In this document: piece after piece, positions 53,249 to 62,096 of the stretch
How positions within the stretch are numbered: position 1 is the stretch's first letter
Layout: each line of letters starts with the position of its first letter
Source: Neorhizobium sp. SHOUNA12A
Lineage (GTDB): Bacteria > Pseudomonadota > Alphaproteobacteria > Rhizobiales > Rhizobiaceae
Assembly: GCF_023006505.1 (NCBI RefSeq)
Contig: NZ_JALBGV010000009.1
Coordinates: 1-64,000 of the forward strand
DNA: 64,000 bases
Direction: 5' to 3'
Program-made: the position numbers and the translations under genes
The notes under the pieces: generated by a model
Told to the model about the DNA's origin: nothing
Database searches by the model: none
Seen by the model: the letters and a program-made list of their open reading frames with translations, nothing else

Positions 53249-54112
53249 CTACTTCACTGCTCCCGCCGTCATGCCGTTGATGAACTGGCGGGACAGGATG
53301 ATGTAGACGATGATGACCGGCGCCGAGGACAACAGAAGCCCCGCGAACAGCACGCCCCAATCTGTCGTGTATTCGCCCATGAAGGTCGTGAGGCCTTGCG
53401 GCAGGGTCTTCAGGTTGTCCTTCTGGATGAAGATCAGCGGGAAGAAGAAATCGTTCCAGATCGGCACGACGTTCTGGATGCCGGCGATCACCAGGGCCGG
53501 CCGCACCAGCGGCAGCATGATCGACCACATGATCCGCGGTTCGCTGGCGCCGTCCATGCGGGCCGCGTCCTCAAGTTCGTTCGGAAGCGTGGCGATGAAG
53601 CCGGTCATGATGAAGACGGTGGTCGGCAGGCCCATCGCCACATAGATGACGATCAGCGACAGCTGCGTGTTCAGGATGCCGAGATCGCGCATCAGGATGA
53701 AGAGCGGGATGATCGCGAGCTTCAGGGGAAGCGTCAGTCCGGCCAAGAAGAACATCAGCACGAAGCTCGATCCCCGGAACTTGTAGCGACCGACGGCATA
53801 GGCCGCCATCGTCCCGAGCGTCAGGATCACGACGATCGACGCGCCGGTGACGATCACCGAATTCAGGAGATAGCGCAGGAAGTTGGTCTGGCTCCAGATC
53901 TTGACGATGTTGGCAAGGTTGGAGAAATCCGGGATGCCGAACGGCGACTGGAAGATCTGCGCATTGGTCTTGAACGCGGCAAACAGCATGATGACGATGG
54001 GAGCGAGCATCACCACCGTATTCAGGATCAGGATGATCTGGATCAGCCCATCCTTGCCGAGCGTGGCGAGCATGCCGCGCCGATCGTAATAGCTTTGCGA
54101 AGCAGTGCTCAT
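53249..54112 (-). CDS. Sugar ABC transporter permease (MalG type)
   Basis: 287 residues, six helices, with the EAA loop (LEDAARMDGASEPRIMWSIM) and the C-terminal RQFINGMTAGAVK of MalG-like permeases (CUT1 family). It pairs with the MalF-type permease, whose stop overlaps its start. Last gene of the importer operon. Confidence 0.9.
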   Translation of the reverse strand: MSTASQSYYDRRGMLATLGKDGLIQIILILNTVVMLAPIVIMLFAAFKTNAQIFQSPFGIPDFSNLANIVKIWSQTNFLRYLLNSVIVTGASIVVILTLGTMAAYAVGRYKFRGSSFVLMFFLAGLTLPLKLAIIPLFILMRDLGILNTQLSLIVIYVAMGLPTTVFIMTGFIATLPNELEDAARMDGASEPRIMWSIMLPLVRPALVIAGIQNVVPIWNDFFFPLIFIQKDNLKTLPQGLTTFMGEYTTDWGVLFAGLLLSSAPVIIVYIILSRQFINGMTAGAVK

Positions 54113-55029
54113 ATCTGGATTTCCCTGGCCCGCAGCTTGAAGGTGATGACGCCGGCCACCAGCGCGATGAAGACGAAGATCAGCACGGCAAGCGCGCTGC
54201 CGGCGCCGAAATCCTGGCCCGAGCCGGACATGTTGCCGAAGGCGGTGCGGTAGAAATAGAGCCCGAGCACATCGGTTGCGCCGTGCGGAGAGCCTTCAAG
54301 GCCGACCATCACGTAAGGAATCTCGAACCAGTTGAAGCTGCCGACGAAAAGAAGCGTGAAGACGACCGTGGCGCTTGGCGCCACCAGCGGCCAGACGATC
54401 TTGGTGATCTTGGTCCACTCGCTTTCGGTTTCCATGCGAACGGCATCGAGGATTTCACCCGGAATGCGCTGCATGCCTGCGAGGAAGACCAGCGTCGGGA
54501 AGCCGACCATGTGCCACGCATTGGCGAATATCAACGACCAGAGCGCGGTGGAATCCTGACCCAGCCAGGGCTGGGCAAGTCCGCCAAGGCCCAGCCCGCG
54601 GAACGAGATGTTGACCACGCCGAAAAGCGGATGAAGGAAGAGCTTCCAGAGAAAGCCAACGATGATGGTCGACAGTACGACCGGCAGGAAGACGGAAATC
54701 CGGTGGAAGGCAGCACCCGGCAGCTCGCGCCAGAGACAGTAGGCGAGCAGGAATCCGACGCCGTTCTGCAGCACCATCAGCGCAAAGAAGACCCAGACGT
54801 TGTGAAGGAACGCGTTGACGGTCCAATCGGCATAAGGCTGGGTGAACAGCACCTTGTAGAAGTTTGCGAAACCGACGAATTCGCCGCGCGCCAGCCCGTT
54901 CCAATGGAAAAAGGCATAGGCGAAGGCCGAGATGATCGGGTAGACGACAAACAGCGCTACGAAGGCAAGCGGCGGCACGATCAGGGCCGAAATCCAGAGC
55001 CTTCGCGAAACAAGGGGCGATCCGGGCAT
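54109..55029 (-). CDS. Sugar ABC transporter permease (MalF type)
   Basis: 306 residues from ATG 55029, chosen because the binding-protein gene ends at 55088 and the membrane segment begins right after it (RRLWISALIVPPLAFVALFV). EAA loop: LDAVRMETESEWTKITKIVW. CUT1-type importers take up oligosaccharides, polyols or glycerol-phosphate; the sugar is not identified. Confidence 0.88.
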   Translation of the reverse strand: MPGSPLVSRRLWISALIVPPLAFVALFVVYPIISAFAYAFFHWNGLARGEFVGFANFYKVLFTQPYADWTVNAFLHNVWVFFALMVLQNGVGFLLAYCLWRELPGAAFHRISVFLPVVLSTIIVGFLWKLFLHPLFGVVNISFRGLGLGGLAQPWLGQDSTALWSLIFANAWHMVGFPTLVFLAGMQRIPGEILDAVRMETESEWTKITKIVWPLVAPSATVVFTLLFVGSFNWFEIPYVMVGLEGSPHGATDVLGLYFYRTAFGNMSGSGQDFGAGSALAVLIFVFIALVAGVITFKLRAREIQI

Positions 55030-55087
55030 TACAACTCTCTTGAGATTGGAAGCGGGGCGGCTTGCAAAGCCGTCCCGCTGCTTGAGG

Positions 55088-56326
55088 TCACTTCTTGAAC
55101 GGGGCGTACCAGTTCGCAAGGCCGGTCGTCAGGTTCTTTCCGACCTCTTCCGGGGTCGCCTTGCCGCCAAGCAGCTTCTGGATCTCGCTCTGCAGCAGGA
55201 CCGAACCGGACGGCTCGCCGTAACGGAAATGGACCAGCATCAGATAGGGGATCGAGTGCTTGTTGAGGTCGGCGACTTCGCCAAGCAGCGGGTCCTTGAA
55301 CGTCACGCCGGGTACTGCCGAGATGTTGTTCAGGTCGTTGGCGAACATCTGGCCGAATTCCTGGCTGGCGAGGAAGTTCAGGAACTTGACCGAAGCTTCC
55401 TTGTTCTTGCCCTTGGCGTTTGCCGCATAACCGCCGTCGAAATAGAGGGCGACGAGCTTCTCGTCCTCGGCCTTCAGGCCGGGAGCCGCGAAGATGCCCA
55501 TCTTCATGTTGGGGTTCTGCTTCTTGAAGTTGGCAAGCTCGTAGGAGCCGCCGACAAACATGCCGGCCATGCCCGATGAGAAGAGCTGCTGGGCGGAAGC
55601 ATAATCAAGACCGATGAAGCCCTCCGGGAAATATTTGGTGATTTCCTTGAGCTTGGTGAGTGCCCCGACATAACGCTTGTCTGTGAAGTCCGCCTTGCCA
55701 GCCATCAGGTCATCGTAGAAACCGCGGCCCATGATCGAGGATACGAGGCCGCCGACCACGACTTCGTTCTGCCAGGCGGTTGCCGTGCCGTTGGCAAACG
55801 GCATGACGCCGGCAGCCTTCAGCTTTTCGGATGCCTTGATGAAGTCATCCCAGCTCTGCGGCTCGCTCAAGCCGTTCTTGTCGAAGATATCCTTGTTGTA
55901 AATCACCAGCATGGTCTGGCTGGCAAAGGGTACGGCGTAGGTGGTCTTGTTCGAACGCATCGTCTCCGAGGCGAGCGCCGGCGCGGTGAAGGTCGAGAGG
56001 GCCGGGACATTGGTCTTGTCCAGAGCCAGAAGATAGCCACCGCTCGCGATCGTTTCCATGCCGCCATAGGTGCGGGTGAACATCAGGTCCGGTCCCGAAC
56101 CGCCAGCAAGCGCGGTCGACAGGATCGTGTTGTAGTTCGTCGCTTCGAACGTTTCGAACTTGACTGTGATGCCCGGGTTCTTCGTCTCGAAAGCGGAGAT
56201 AAATTTCTGGTACTGGGCTTTATCTTCCTGCCGCCAGCTCCAGAAGGTCAATTCCTGCGCCATTGCCGGCAAAGCTGTCGCCAGGGCTCCCAAGGCTACT
56301 ATCGTGCTGCAAACTAGCTTTTTCAT
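55088..56326 (-). CDS. Family 1 sugar-binding protein of ABC transporter
   Basis: 412 residues. Sec signal peptide (IVALGALATALPAMAQE, cleaved after AMA) and a family 1 solute-binding fold (FWSWRQEDKAQYQKFISAFE; NPGITVKFETFEATNYNTIL; GMAGMFVGGSYELANFKKQN). Delivers an unknown sugar to the two permeases downstream. Confidence 0.9.
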   Translation of the reverse strand: MKKLVCSTIVALGALATALPAMAQELTFWSWRQEDKAQYQKFISAFETKNPGITVKFETFEATNYNTILSTALAGGSGPDLMFTRTYGGMETIASGGYLLALDKTNVPALSTFTAPALASETMRSNKTTYAVPFASQTMLVIYNKDIFDKNGLSEPQSWDDFIKASEKLKAAGVMPFANGTATAWQNEVVVGGLVSSIMGRGFYDDLMAGKADFTDKRYVGALTKLKEITKYFPEGFIGLDYASAQQLFSSGMAGMFVGGSYELANFKKQNPNMKMGIFAAPGLKAEDEKLVALYFDGGYAANAKGKNKEASVKFLNFLASQEFGQMFANDLNNISAVPGVTFKDPLLGEVADLNKHSIPYLMLVHFRYGEPSGSVLLQSEIQKLLGGKATPEEVGKNLTTGLANWYAPFKK

Positions 56327-56368
56327 CTGGTTCCATCCTCTTGGTATTTATAGGAGACGAAAGTGCTT

Positions 56369-57439
56369 TCAGGCCGCCAACCTCTCCCTCGTTGCGCGAC
56401 TGAAATAGTGGATTTCCTCTGAAGCCACCGTGATGACGACCGGCGTGTCCGGAGGCAGGTCGACCGAGGCCGAGGACCGGATGCCGACCAGCGTGCCGTC
56501 GCCGAGGCGCACATACACATATGTGTTCTCGCCCAGATATTCCGTGTAGACGACGCTGCCCTTGAAACCCTCAGTGCTTTCGTCCGTGGAGACCGTCATC
56601 GCATCCGGCCGGACGCCGATCACGAGATCCCGCTCGTCCGATTGCGGCAGGCGGGAAACATTGATCGATCCCGATCCGGGAAGGCCGAGATTGTTGCTGT
56701 CGCGTTCAACATTGAGAAGCGACATTCGGGGCGAGCCGATGAAGGTGGCGACGAACGTGTTGGCCGGCCGTTCGTAGAGTTCGCGAGGGCTGCCGAACTG
56801 TTCGACCTTGCCGTTGTTCATTACGACGATCCGGTCGGCAAGCGTCATCGCCTCGACCTGGTCGTGGGTGACGTAGATGGTGGTGCCGCCGATTTCGCGG
56901 TGAAGCCTGGCGATTTCCAACCGCACGTCGGAGCGCAGCGCGGCGTCGAGATTGGACAGCGGCTCGTCGAGAAGCAGGACCTTCGGCTTTCTGACCAATG
57001 CGCGGCCGATCGCGACGCGCTGACGCTGGCCGCCGGAAAGTTCGCGCGGCTTGCGCTTCAGGAGCGGATCGAGCCGCAGCATCTTGGAGGCTTCGTCGAT
57101 GCGCTTTTCGACTTCGTCCTTTTCGAGGCCCATCAGCCGTGCGCCAAAAGCCATGTTTTCGTAGACATCCATATGCGGATAGAGCGCATAGGACTGAAAC
57201 ACCATGGCGATGCCACGGCGCGACGGGGCGACGTCGTTCATCCGGCGGTCATCGAGGTGAAACTCGCCGGAACTGATCGTATCAAGGCCCGCGATCAATC
57301 TCAGCAGGGTCGATTTTCCGCATCCCGACGGGCCGACGAAAACGACGAATTCCCTGTCGGAAATCTGGAGGTCGATACCGTGCAGCACGTCGACGGATTT
57401 GAAGCTTTTCTTGATGCCGCTGAGGGTCATTCGAGCCAT
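56369..57439 (-). CDS. Sugar ABC transporter ATPase (UgpC/MalK type)
   Basis: 356 residues. Walker [17 protein letters not shown], signature ELSGGQRQRVAIGRAL, Walker B KVLLLDEPLSNLDA and the switch His in YVTHDQVEAM, followed by the MalK-type C-terminal regulatory beta domain (about 240-356). It powers the CUT1 importer; 18 bases downstream of the HAD gene. Confidence 0.92.
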   Translation of the reverse strand: MARMTLSGIKKSFKSVDVLHGIDLQISDREFVVFVGPSGCGKSTLLRLIAGLDTISSGEFHLDDRRMNDVAPSRRGIAMVFQSYALYPHMDVYENMAFGARLMGLEKDEVEKRIDEASKMLRLDPLLKRKPRELSGGQRQRVAIGRALVRKPKVLLLDEPLSNLDAALRSDVRLEIARLHREIGGTTIYVTHDQVEAMTLADRIVVMNNGKVEQFGSPRELYERPANTFVATFIGSPRMSLLNVERDSNNLGLPGSGSINVSRLPQSDERDLVIGVRPDAMTVSTDESTEGFKGSVVYTEYLGENTYVYVRLGDGTLVGIRSSASVDLPPDTPVVITVASEEIHYFSRATRERLAA

Positions 57440-57457
57440 GCCGAAACTCCGTACTCG

Positions 57458-58075
57458 TCAATTCAAAGTGTGCTCGGCGGCAAACGCCGTGAGCAATTCA
57501 GCCGTTTCAAACGGATCGCGATGAAGGATGCAATTCTGCCATCCGAGCTCGCGCGCTGCCACGACGTTTTCCTCGATGTCGTCGATGAAGATGACATCCT
57601 TTTCCGAACATCCTTCGACTTCCGACACCGCCTGAAAAATCATCCGGTCCGGTTTTTCAAGGCCCATGTCCTGGGAGAGGTATTCGTGATCGAAATAACC
57701 AGCGCCCAGGAGGTTGTCGCTAATATAGCGCCAGTGGATCGGCTGATTGTTGCTGAGGCAGACGACGCGATGATTTTTCCTGAGCTTGCGGACGAAACCG
57801 ATGAATTCGTCAAAACCTTCGGCGACATAGGCATGTTCGGCTTCATAGACGCTTTCGGCCGGCACGCCGAATATTCCGGCGAGCGTCTGCACGTAATCGG
57901 GCTCCGTCGACCGCCCCAGCCGAAAATCGCGGAAGATCGCCTCCGGAACGTCGCTATACCGCAGGGACGGACCTGCGCCGCCGGGCTTCGATACCGCGCG
58001 GTCGCGGGAAGCCGGATCGAGCTTCACGAACACGCCGCCAATATCAAAAATGAAGAGCTTTTCGCGTTTCTTCAT
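57458..58075 (-). CDS. HAD-family hydrolase
   Basis: 205 residues. HAD subfamily IA: motif I FIFDIGGVFVKLD, with Gly where phosphatases usually have the second Asp of DxD, motif II CLSNNQP, Lys in GLEKPDRMIF and motif IV VIFIDDIEENVVAA. The DIGGV version occurs in YihX-like sugar phosphatases, so loss of the second Asp does not by itself exclude activity. ATG 58075 is chosen over an upstream ATG at 58102. First gene of the sugar importer operon, so it may act on the imported sugar after phosphorylation. Confidence 0.82.
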   Translation of the reverse strand: MKKREKLFIFDIGGVFVKLDPASRDRAVSKPGGAGPSLRYSDVPEAIFRDFRLGRSTEPDYVQTLAGIFGVPAESVYEAEHAYVAEGFDEFIGFVRKLRKNHRVVCLSNNQPIHWRYISDNLLGAGYFDHEYLSQDMGLEKPDRMIFQAVSEVEGCSEKDVIFIDDIEENVVAARELGWQNCILHRDPFETAELLTAFAAEHTLN

Positions 58076-58766
58076 GAGCCGGTTCCAGCACCACTCCCTC
58101 ATCCCTTAAGTGTTAACAACCTATTAGATAATTCCGCCCTGTCAATTAAGGATGGAATTTTTTATTCGTATCAGATGTTTTCAACAGGCTGTTGCCGCCT
58201 TCGCTTCATTTTGGTCGGGGATCTACTATGGGTATTGGTGCGGGATGTAATGAGCCGCAGGCGATAAGGCCTTAGAAATACGCCTGATTTGCGGGTGAGT
58301 CGGTCATCTCGCAACGGCAATGCCGCGTGGCGGAATGGAATATAAAATTCTTTATGTTTTTACTGATGGGAATTTTCTATCGTAATCGTTTTGGTCACAA
58401 GGATCGCCGATCGAACGATCGGCGGGAAGACCGATATTTGGGTGGCCGGCATCATAATGGCAGGCGGTTGATTGTGTTGGGGAAGCGCGGCCGCTCGGAT
58501 GTTAGCGGCAGGACGGTCGTCGGTGGTGTTCGTGGCAGACGTCGTGTGTGAGAATGGCCTGTAGCCATCCCAGGACCACTACAGTCGGGCTGGCCAGGGG
58601 GCACGGCTGCTTCTCAAGGTCCGCAGCAGAATGCAATCGCCCTCCGCCGCGAGCGGGCCGCGGTGGAGAGGGCGGCGGAATATTATCGTGGGGTACCCGA
58701 TCGCCTGTATCTCTTGGACCAGGCGACCGGAGGACGGCTCCGACGGGAGCTTGGTCGGGGCGATCG
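58076..58766. other. 691-base intergenic region with a 20-bp palindrome
   Basis: No gene is supported; the open frames lack ribosome-binding sites and family resemblance. The left part (58100-58170) is A/T-rich and should hold the HAD promoter, with CTGTCAAT at 58139-58146 recurring upstream of the frcB gene. A perfect 9-bp palindrome, CGCCGATCG-AA-CGATCGGCG, lies at 58405-58424. The GC-rich right part is the 3' region of the frc operon. Confidence 0.5.
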
Positions 58767-59546
58767 TTACGCCGCGACCGGCTGGGCGGGCGCCTTGGCG
58801 CCGGTCATGAAGGCGACGGCGTCGGACATCGTGTATTCCTTCGGATCGATCACGGTCAGCCGTCGTCCAAGCCGATGAATATGAATGCGGTCGGCTACTT
58901 CGAACACATGCGGCATGTTGTGCGAGATGAGCACAATCGGAATGCCGCGCGAGCGCACGTCGAGGATAAGCTCCAGAACTTTCCGGCTTTCCTTGACGCC
59001 GAGTGCGGCGGTTGGTTCGTCGAGGATGATGACCTTGGAACCGAAGGCGGCGGCCCGGGCCACCGCAACGCCCTGACGCTGGCCGCCAGACAGGGTCTCG
59101 ACGGCCTGGTTGATGTTCTGGATCGTCATCAGCCCGAGTTCTGTGAGCTTGTCTCGGGCCTGCTTTTCCATGGTCGGTCGGTCGAGCATACGAAACCACT
59201 GTCCGAGCATGCCCGGTTTGCGGATCTCACGCCCGAGAAACATGTTATCGGCGATGGATAGCGCCGGTGAGAGCGCGAGGTTCTGGTAGACGGTTTCGAT
59301 GCCCGCATCGCGGGCTTCGAGCGGCGACTTGAAGTGCACCGGCCGGCCTTCCAGGGTGATTTCGCCCTCGTCGGGCCGCACCGCGCCGGAGATCGCCTTG
59401 ATCAGCGAGGATTTGCCGGCGCCGTTGTCGCCGATGACGGCGAGGATTTCGCCGGGGTAGAGATCGAAATCGGCGTTGTCGAGAGCGGTCACGCGTCCGT
59501 AACGTTTGACCAGGCCGCGGGCTGTGAGGATGGGTTCGACACTCAT
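58767..59546 (-). CDS. frcA: Fructose-type ABC transporter ATPase
   Basis: 259 residues from ATG 59546. A single ATPase domain (unlike the double-domain RbsA): Walker A GDNGAGKSSLIKAISGA, signature ETLSGGQRQGVAVARAA, Walker B KVIILDEPTAALGV and the switch His in VLISHNMPHV. FrcA of rhizobial frcBCA systems has this one-domain layout. The start is one base behind the frcC stop region, implying coupling. Confidence 0.87.
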   Translation of the reverse strand: MSVEPILTARGLVKRYGRVTALDNADFDLYPGEILAVIGDNGAGKSSLIKAISGAVRPDEGEITLEGRPVHFKSPLEARDAGIETVYQNLALSPALSIADNMFLGREIRKPGMLGQWFRMLDRPTMEKQARDKLTELGLMTIQNINQAVETLSGGQRQGVAVARAAAFGSKVIILDEPTAALGVKESRKVLELILDVRSRGIPIVLISHNMPHVFEVADRIHIHRLGRRLTVIDPKEYTMSDAVAFMTGAKAPAQPVAA

Positions 59547-59548
59547 GA

Positions 59549-60613
59549 TTACACCGAGACCTTTCTGATCCACTGATCGATGGCGACGGCGGCGATGATG
59601 AGCCAGCCGGTCAGCATGACTTTCCATTGAGGATCGGCACCGAGCATGTTGAGCCCCATCGACATGACGCCGACGAGCATGGCGCCGAACAGCGTGCCGA
59701 GGATGGAGCCGCGGCCGCCGAACAGCGAGATGCCACCGATCACCGTCGCGGTGATCGCCTGCAGGTTATAGTCGGTCACCGCGGAGGAGGGGGATATCGA
59801 ACCGTTGCGGCCGATCGAAACCCAGGCGGCGAAGGCGGCGATGATGCCGGCGATCGTGTAGACGCTGAGCAGAACCTTGCGGGTCTGGATACCGGAGAGT
59901 TTTGCCGCTTCCGGATCGTCACCGACGGCGTAGACATGCCGTCCCCAGGCCGTATGGTTGAGGATGTACCAGAGCACTGCGACGAGCAGGACCATGGCGA
60001 TGACGCCCAGCGTCAGGATTGCGCTGCCTACCTTGAAATTGAGAGCGAAGAGATGGAGGAGCGGCGCCTTTTCATCCACGTCGGTGTCGCGGATCGTCTC
60101 GTTGGCGGAATAGATGAAATTCGTCGCCATGATGATGTTCCAGGAGCCGAGCGTCACGATGAACGGCGGCAGCCTCATGACCGCGACAAGGAACCCGTTG
60201 AAGAAACCGCAGATGCCGCCGGTGATCAGTCCGACAAGGATCGCGATCCCCGCGGGCATGCCGTAGGTAACGGCGAAATTGCCCATGATGACGGCCGATA
60301 TCACCATCACCACCCCGATCGAAAGATCGATGCCGGCGGTGAGGATGATCAGCGTCTGGGCAGAGCCGAGAATACCGACCACCGCGATCTGCTGAAGGAT
60401 CAGCGTCAGCGTATAGGACGAGAAGAATCGTCCGCCGATGGCGATGCCGAAGATAATGATGGACAGGATCAGTACGATCAGCGGCACGGCAGCGGGTGTC
60501 GAATGCAGAAAATGCTGCGCGCGTTTTAAGAGAGAGACGTCCTGGCTCTCGAATGAGGCAACGCTTTTGTCGCTGCCGTCGAGAACACGCTCGAATTCCT
60601 GTGTTCCACTCAT
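59549..60613 (-). CDS. frcC: Fructose-type ABC transporter permease
   Basis: 354 residues from ATG 60613, three bases behind GGAGGAAAC-type ribosome-binding sequence. About ten membrane helices of the RbsC family (AQTLIILTAGIDLSIGVVMV; GLITGGICGFFNGFLVAVMR; GGISLFGGRGSILGTLFGAM). A long polar N-terminus of about 45 residues precedes the first helix, as in FrcC. Confidence 0.88.
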   Translation of the reverse strand: MSGTQEFERVLDGSDKSVASFESQDVSLLKRAQHFLHSTPAAVPLIVLILSIIIFGIAIGGRFFSSYTLTLILQQIAVVGILGSAQTLIILTAGIDLSIGVVMVISAVIMGNFAVTYGMPAGIAILVGLITGGICGFFNGFLVAVMRLPPFIVTLGSWNIIMATNFIYSANETIRDTDVDEKAPLLHLFALNFKVGSAILTLGVIAMVLLVAVLWYILNHTAWGRHVYAVGDDPEAAKLSGIQTRKVLLSVYTIAGIIAAFAAWVSIGRNGSISPSSAVTDYNLQAITATVIGGISLFGGRGSILGTLFGAMLVGVMSMGLNMLGADPQWKVMLTGWLIIAAVAIDQWIRKVSV

Positions 60614-60709
60614 GTTTCCTCCTCCGCGCGCCGAATGCGCAGGAACCATCCGTTGAGTTCGCCCGGTCTTCGCCGGTTGCTTCCCAGCGGCGTATCGCTG
60701 GTCGAAAAT

Positions 60710-60731
60710 GGCCGGGGATTTCGCCCCGGCC
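60710..60731 (-). terminator. Intercistronic hairpin between frcB and frcC
   Basis: GGCCGGGG and CCCCGGCC, perfect 8-bp arms with a 6-nt loop, 23 bases after the frcB stop and followed on the minus strand by ATTTT. It can act as an attenuator giving more binding protein than permease. Confidence 0.65.
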
Positions 60732-60754
60732 GGAATGGGGCTATATGATGGGGA

Positions 60755-61780
60755 TCAACCCCAGCACTTCGCCGTACCTTCCTTGACGTCGATCGACTTG
60801 ACACCGGGAACCGGTTTGTCGGTGACCAGCGAGACGCCGGTGTCAAAGAAGGACTTGCCTTCGGTCGGCTTCGGCTTTTCCTTGGTGTCGGCGAACTTCT
60901 TGATCGCCTCGATGCCGAGCGATGCCATCAGCAGCGGATATTGTTGCGAGGTGGCGCCGATCACGCCTTCCTTGACCGACTTGACGCCCGGGCAACCGCC
61001 GTCGACCGAGACGATCAGCACGTTCTTTTCCATGCCGACAGCTTTCAGGGCCTGGTAGGCACCGACTGCGGCGGGCTCGTTGATCGTGTGGATGACGTTG
61101 ATGCCGGAATTTTTCTGGAGAAGGTTTTCCATGGCCTTGCGGCCGCCTTCCTCGTTGCCGTTGGTCACGTCGTGGCCGACGATGCGCTTGTCGGTTTCGT
61201 CACCGATCTTGTCCGGGTTCTTGGGGTCGATGCCAAAGCCGATCATGAAGCCCTGGTCGCGCAAAACGTCGACCGTCGGCTGGTCCGGGGTCAGGTCCAG
61301 GAAGCCGACCTTGGCATCCTTGGCCTTGTCGCCCATGGTTTCCTTGGCCCACTGGCCGATCAGCTTGCCGGCAAGAAGATTGTCGGTGGCAAAGGTGGCG
61401 TCGGCGGCGTTGATCGGGTCGAGCGGGGTGTCGAGGGCGATGACGAGGACGCCGGCATCCCGGGCCTTCTTGACGGTCGGCACGATGCCCTTGGTGTCGG
61501 ACGCGGTGATGAGAATGCCCTTGGCGCCGTCGGCGATGCAGCTTTCGATGGCTGCGACCTGGCTTTCGCTGTCGCCGTCGATCTTACCGGCATAGGATTT
61601 CAGCGTCACGCCGAGTTCCTTGGCCTTGGCCGAGGCACCTTCCTTCATCTTGACGAAGAAGGGATTGGTATCGGTCTTGGTGATCAGGCAGGCGGACACG
61701 CCGGCGGCCTGGGCAGGGGCGGAAAACGCGACGCCCAGGACGAGGGCGCCGAACGCGGCGGACAATACGGATTTCTTCAT
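60755..61780 (-). CDS. frcB: Fructose-type periplasmic binding protein
   Basis: 341 residues. Signal peptide [16 protein letters not shown], then the ribose/fructose-type fold: [58 protein letters not shown] and [18 protein letters not shown]. This is the pattern of FrcB, the fructose/ribose/mannose binding protein of Sinorhizobium. The ROK gene opposite and the frcCA genes behind it fit. Confidence 0.88.
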   Translation of the reverse strand: MKKSVLSAAFGALVLGVAFSAPAQAAGVSACLITKTDTNPFFVKMKEGASAKAKELGVTLKSYAGKIDGDSESQVAAIESCIADGAKGILITASDTKGIVPTVKKARDAGVLVIALDTPLDPINAADATFATDNLLAGKLIGQWAKETMGDKAKDAKVGFLDLTPDQPTVDVLRDQGFMIGFGIDPKNPDKIGDETDKRIVGHDVTNGNEEGGRKAMENLLQKNSGINVIHTINEPAAVGAYQALKAVGMEKNVLIVSVDGGCPGVKSVKEGVIGATSQQYPLLMASLGIEAIKKFADTKEKPKPTEGKSFFDTGVSLVTDKPVPGVKSIDVKEGTAKCWG

Positions 61781-62096
61781 GGTCTCCTCCCAGAGTTAAA
61801 ATTGTCCGCCATGCGGACCAAACGTTCGGACACCGGTGCCACCGAGTTCGACAGGCGTCTCCTCCAAGCCGTCCTGTGCCCTTACACCCTAATTAAGAAC
61901 GAGTTGAAATAGCCTGTCAATAATTAATTCCGATTGAATTATTTATTTCTCGTGCCATAGTTTGCCGAAGTGGAGGTTCAGAATCTGGCGATCCGTGTGC
62001 GGTGCACCTTTGGGTTTAGCTCGAGATATCAAAAGGATATCCCGCATTCCCGAATGAGGTTTCTCCGTCGATTCAAGGCTTCTGGGAGGAAGAGCC
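61781..62096. promoter_or_regulatory. frcB / ROK divergent promoter region
   Basis: No gene. A/T-rich blocks with TTAATT-type half sites lie at 61890-61960 (CTAATTAAG, AATAATTAATTCCG, GATTGAATTATT), and CTGTCAAT at 61914-61921 recurs at 58139-58146. These are candidate sites for the ROK repressor. Confidence 0.45.

Noticed and set aside
58327-58551. Plus-strand 74-codon frame in the long intergenic region
   Set aside because: Composition drifts from hydrophobic to Arg/Gly-rich with no recognisable domain, no ribosome-binding site, and it spans the 20-bp palindrome.
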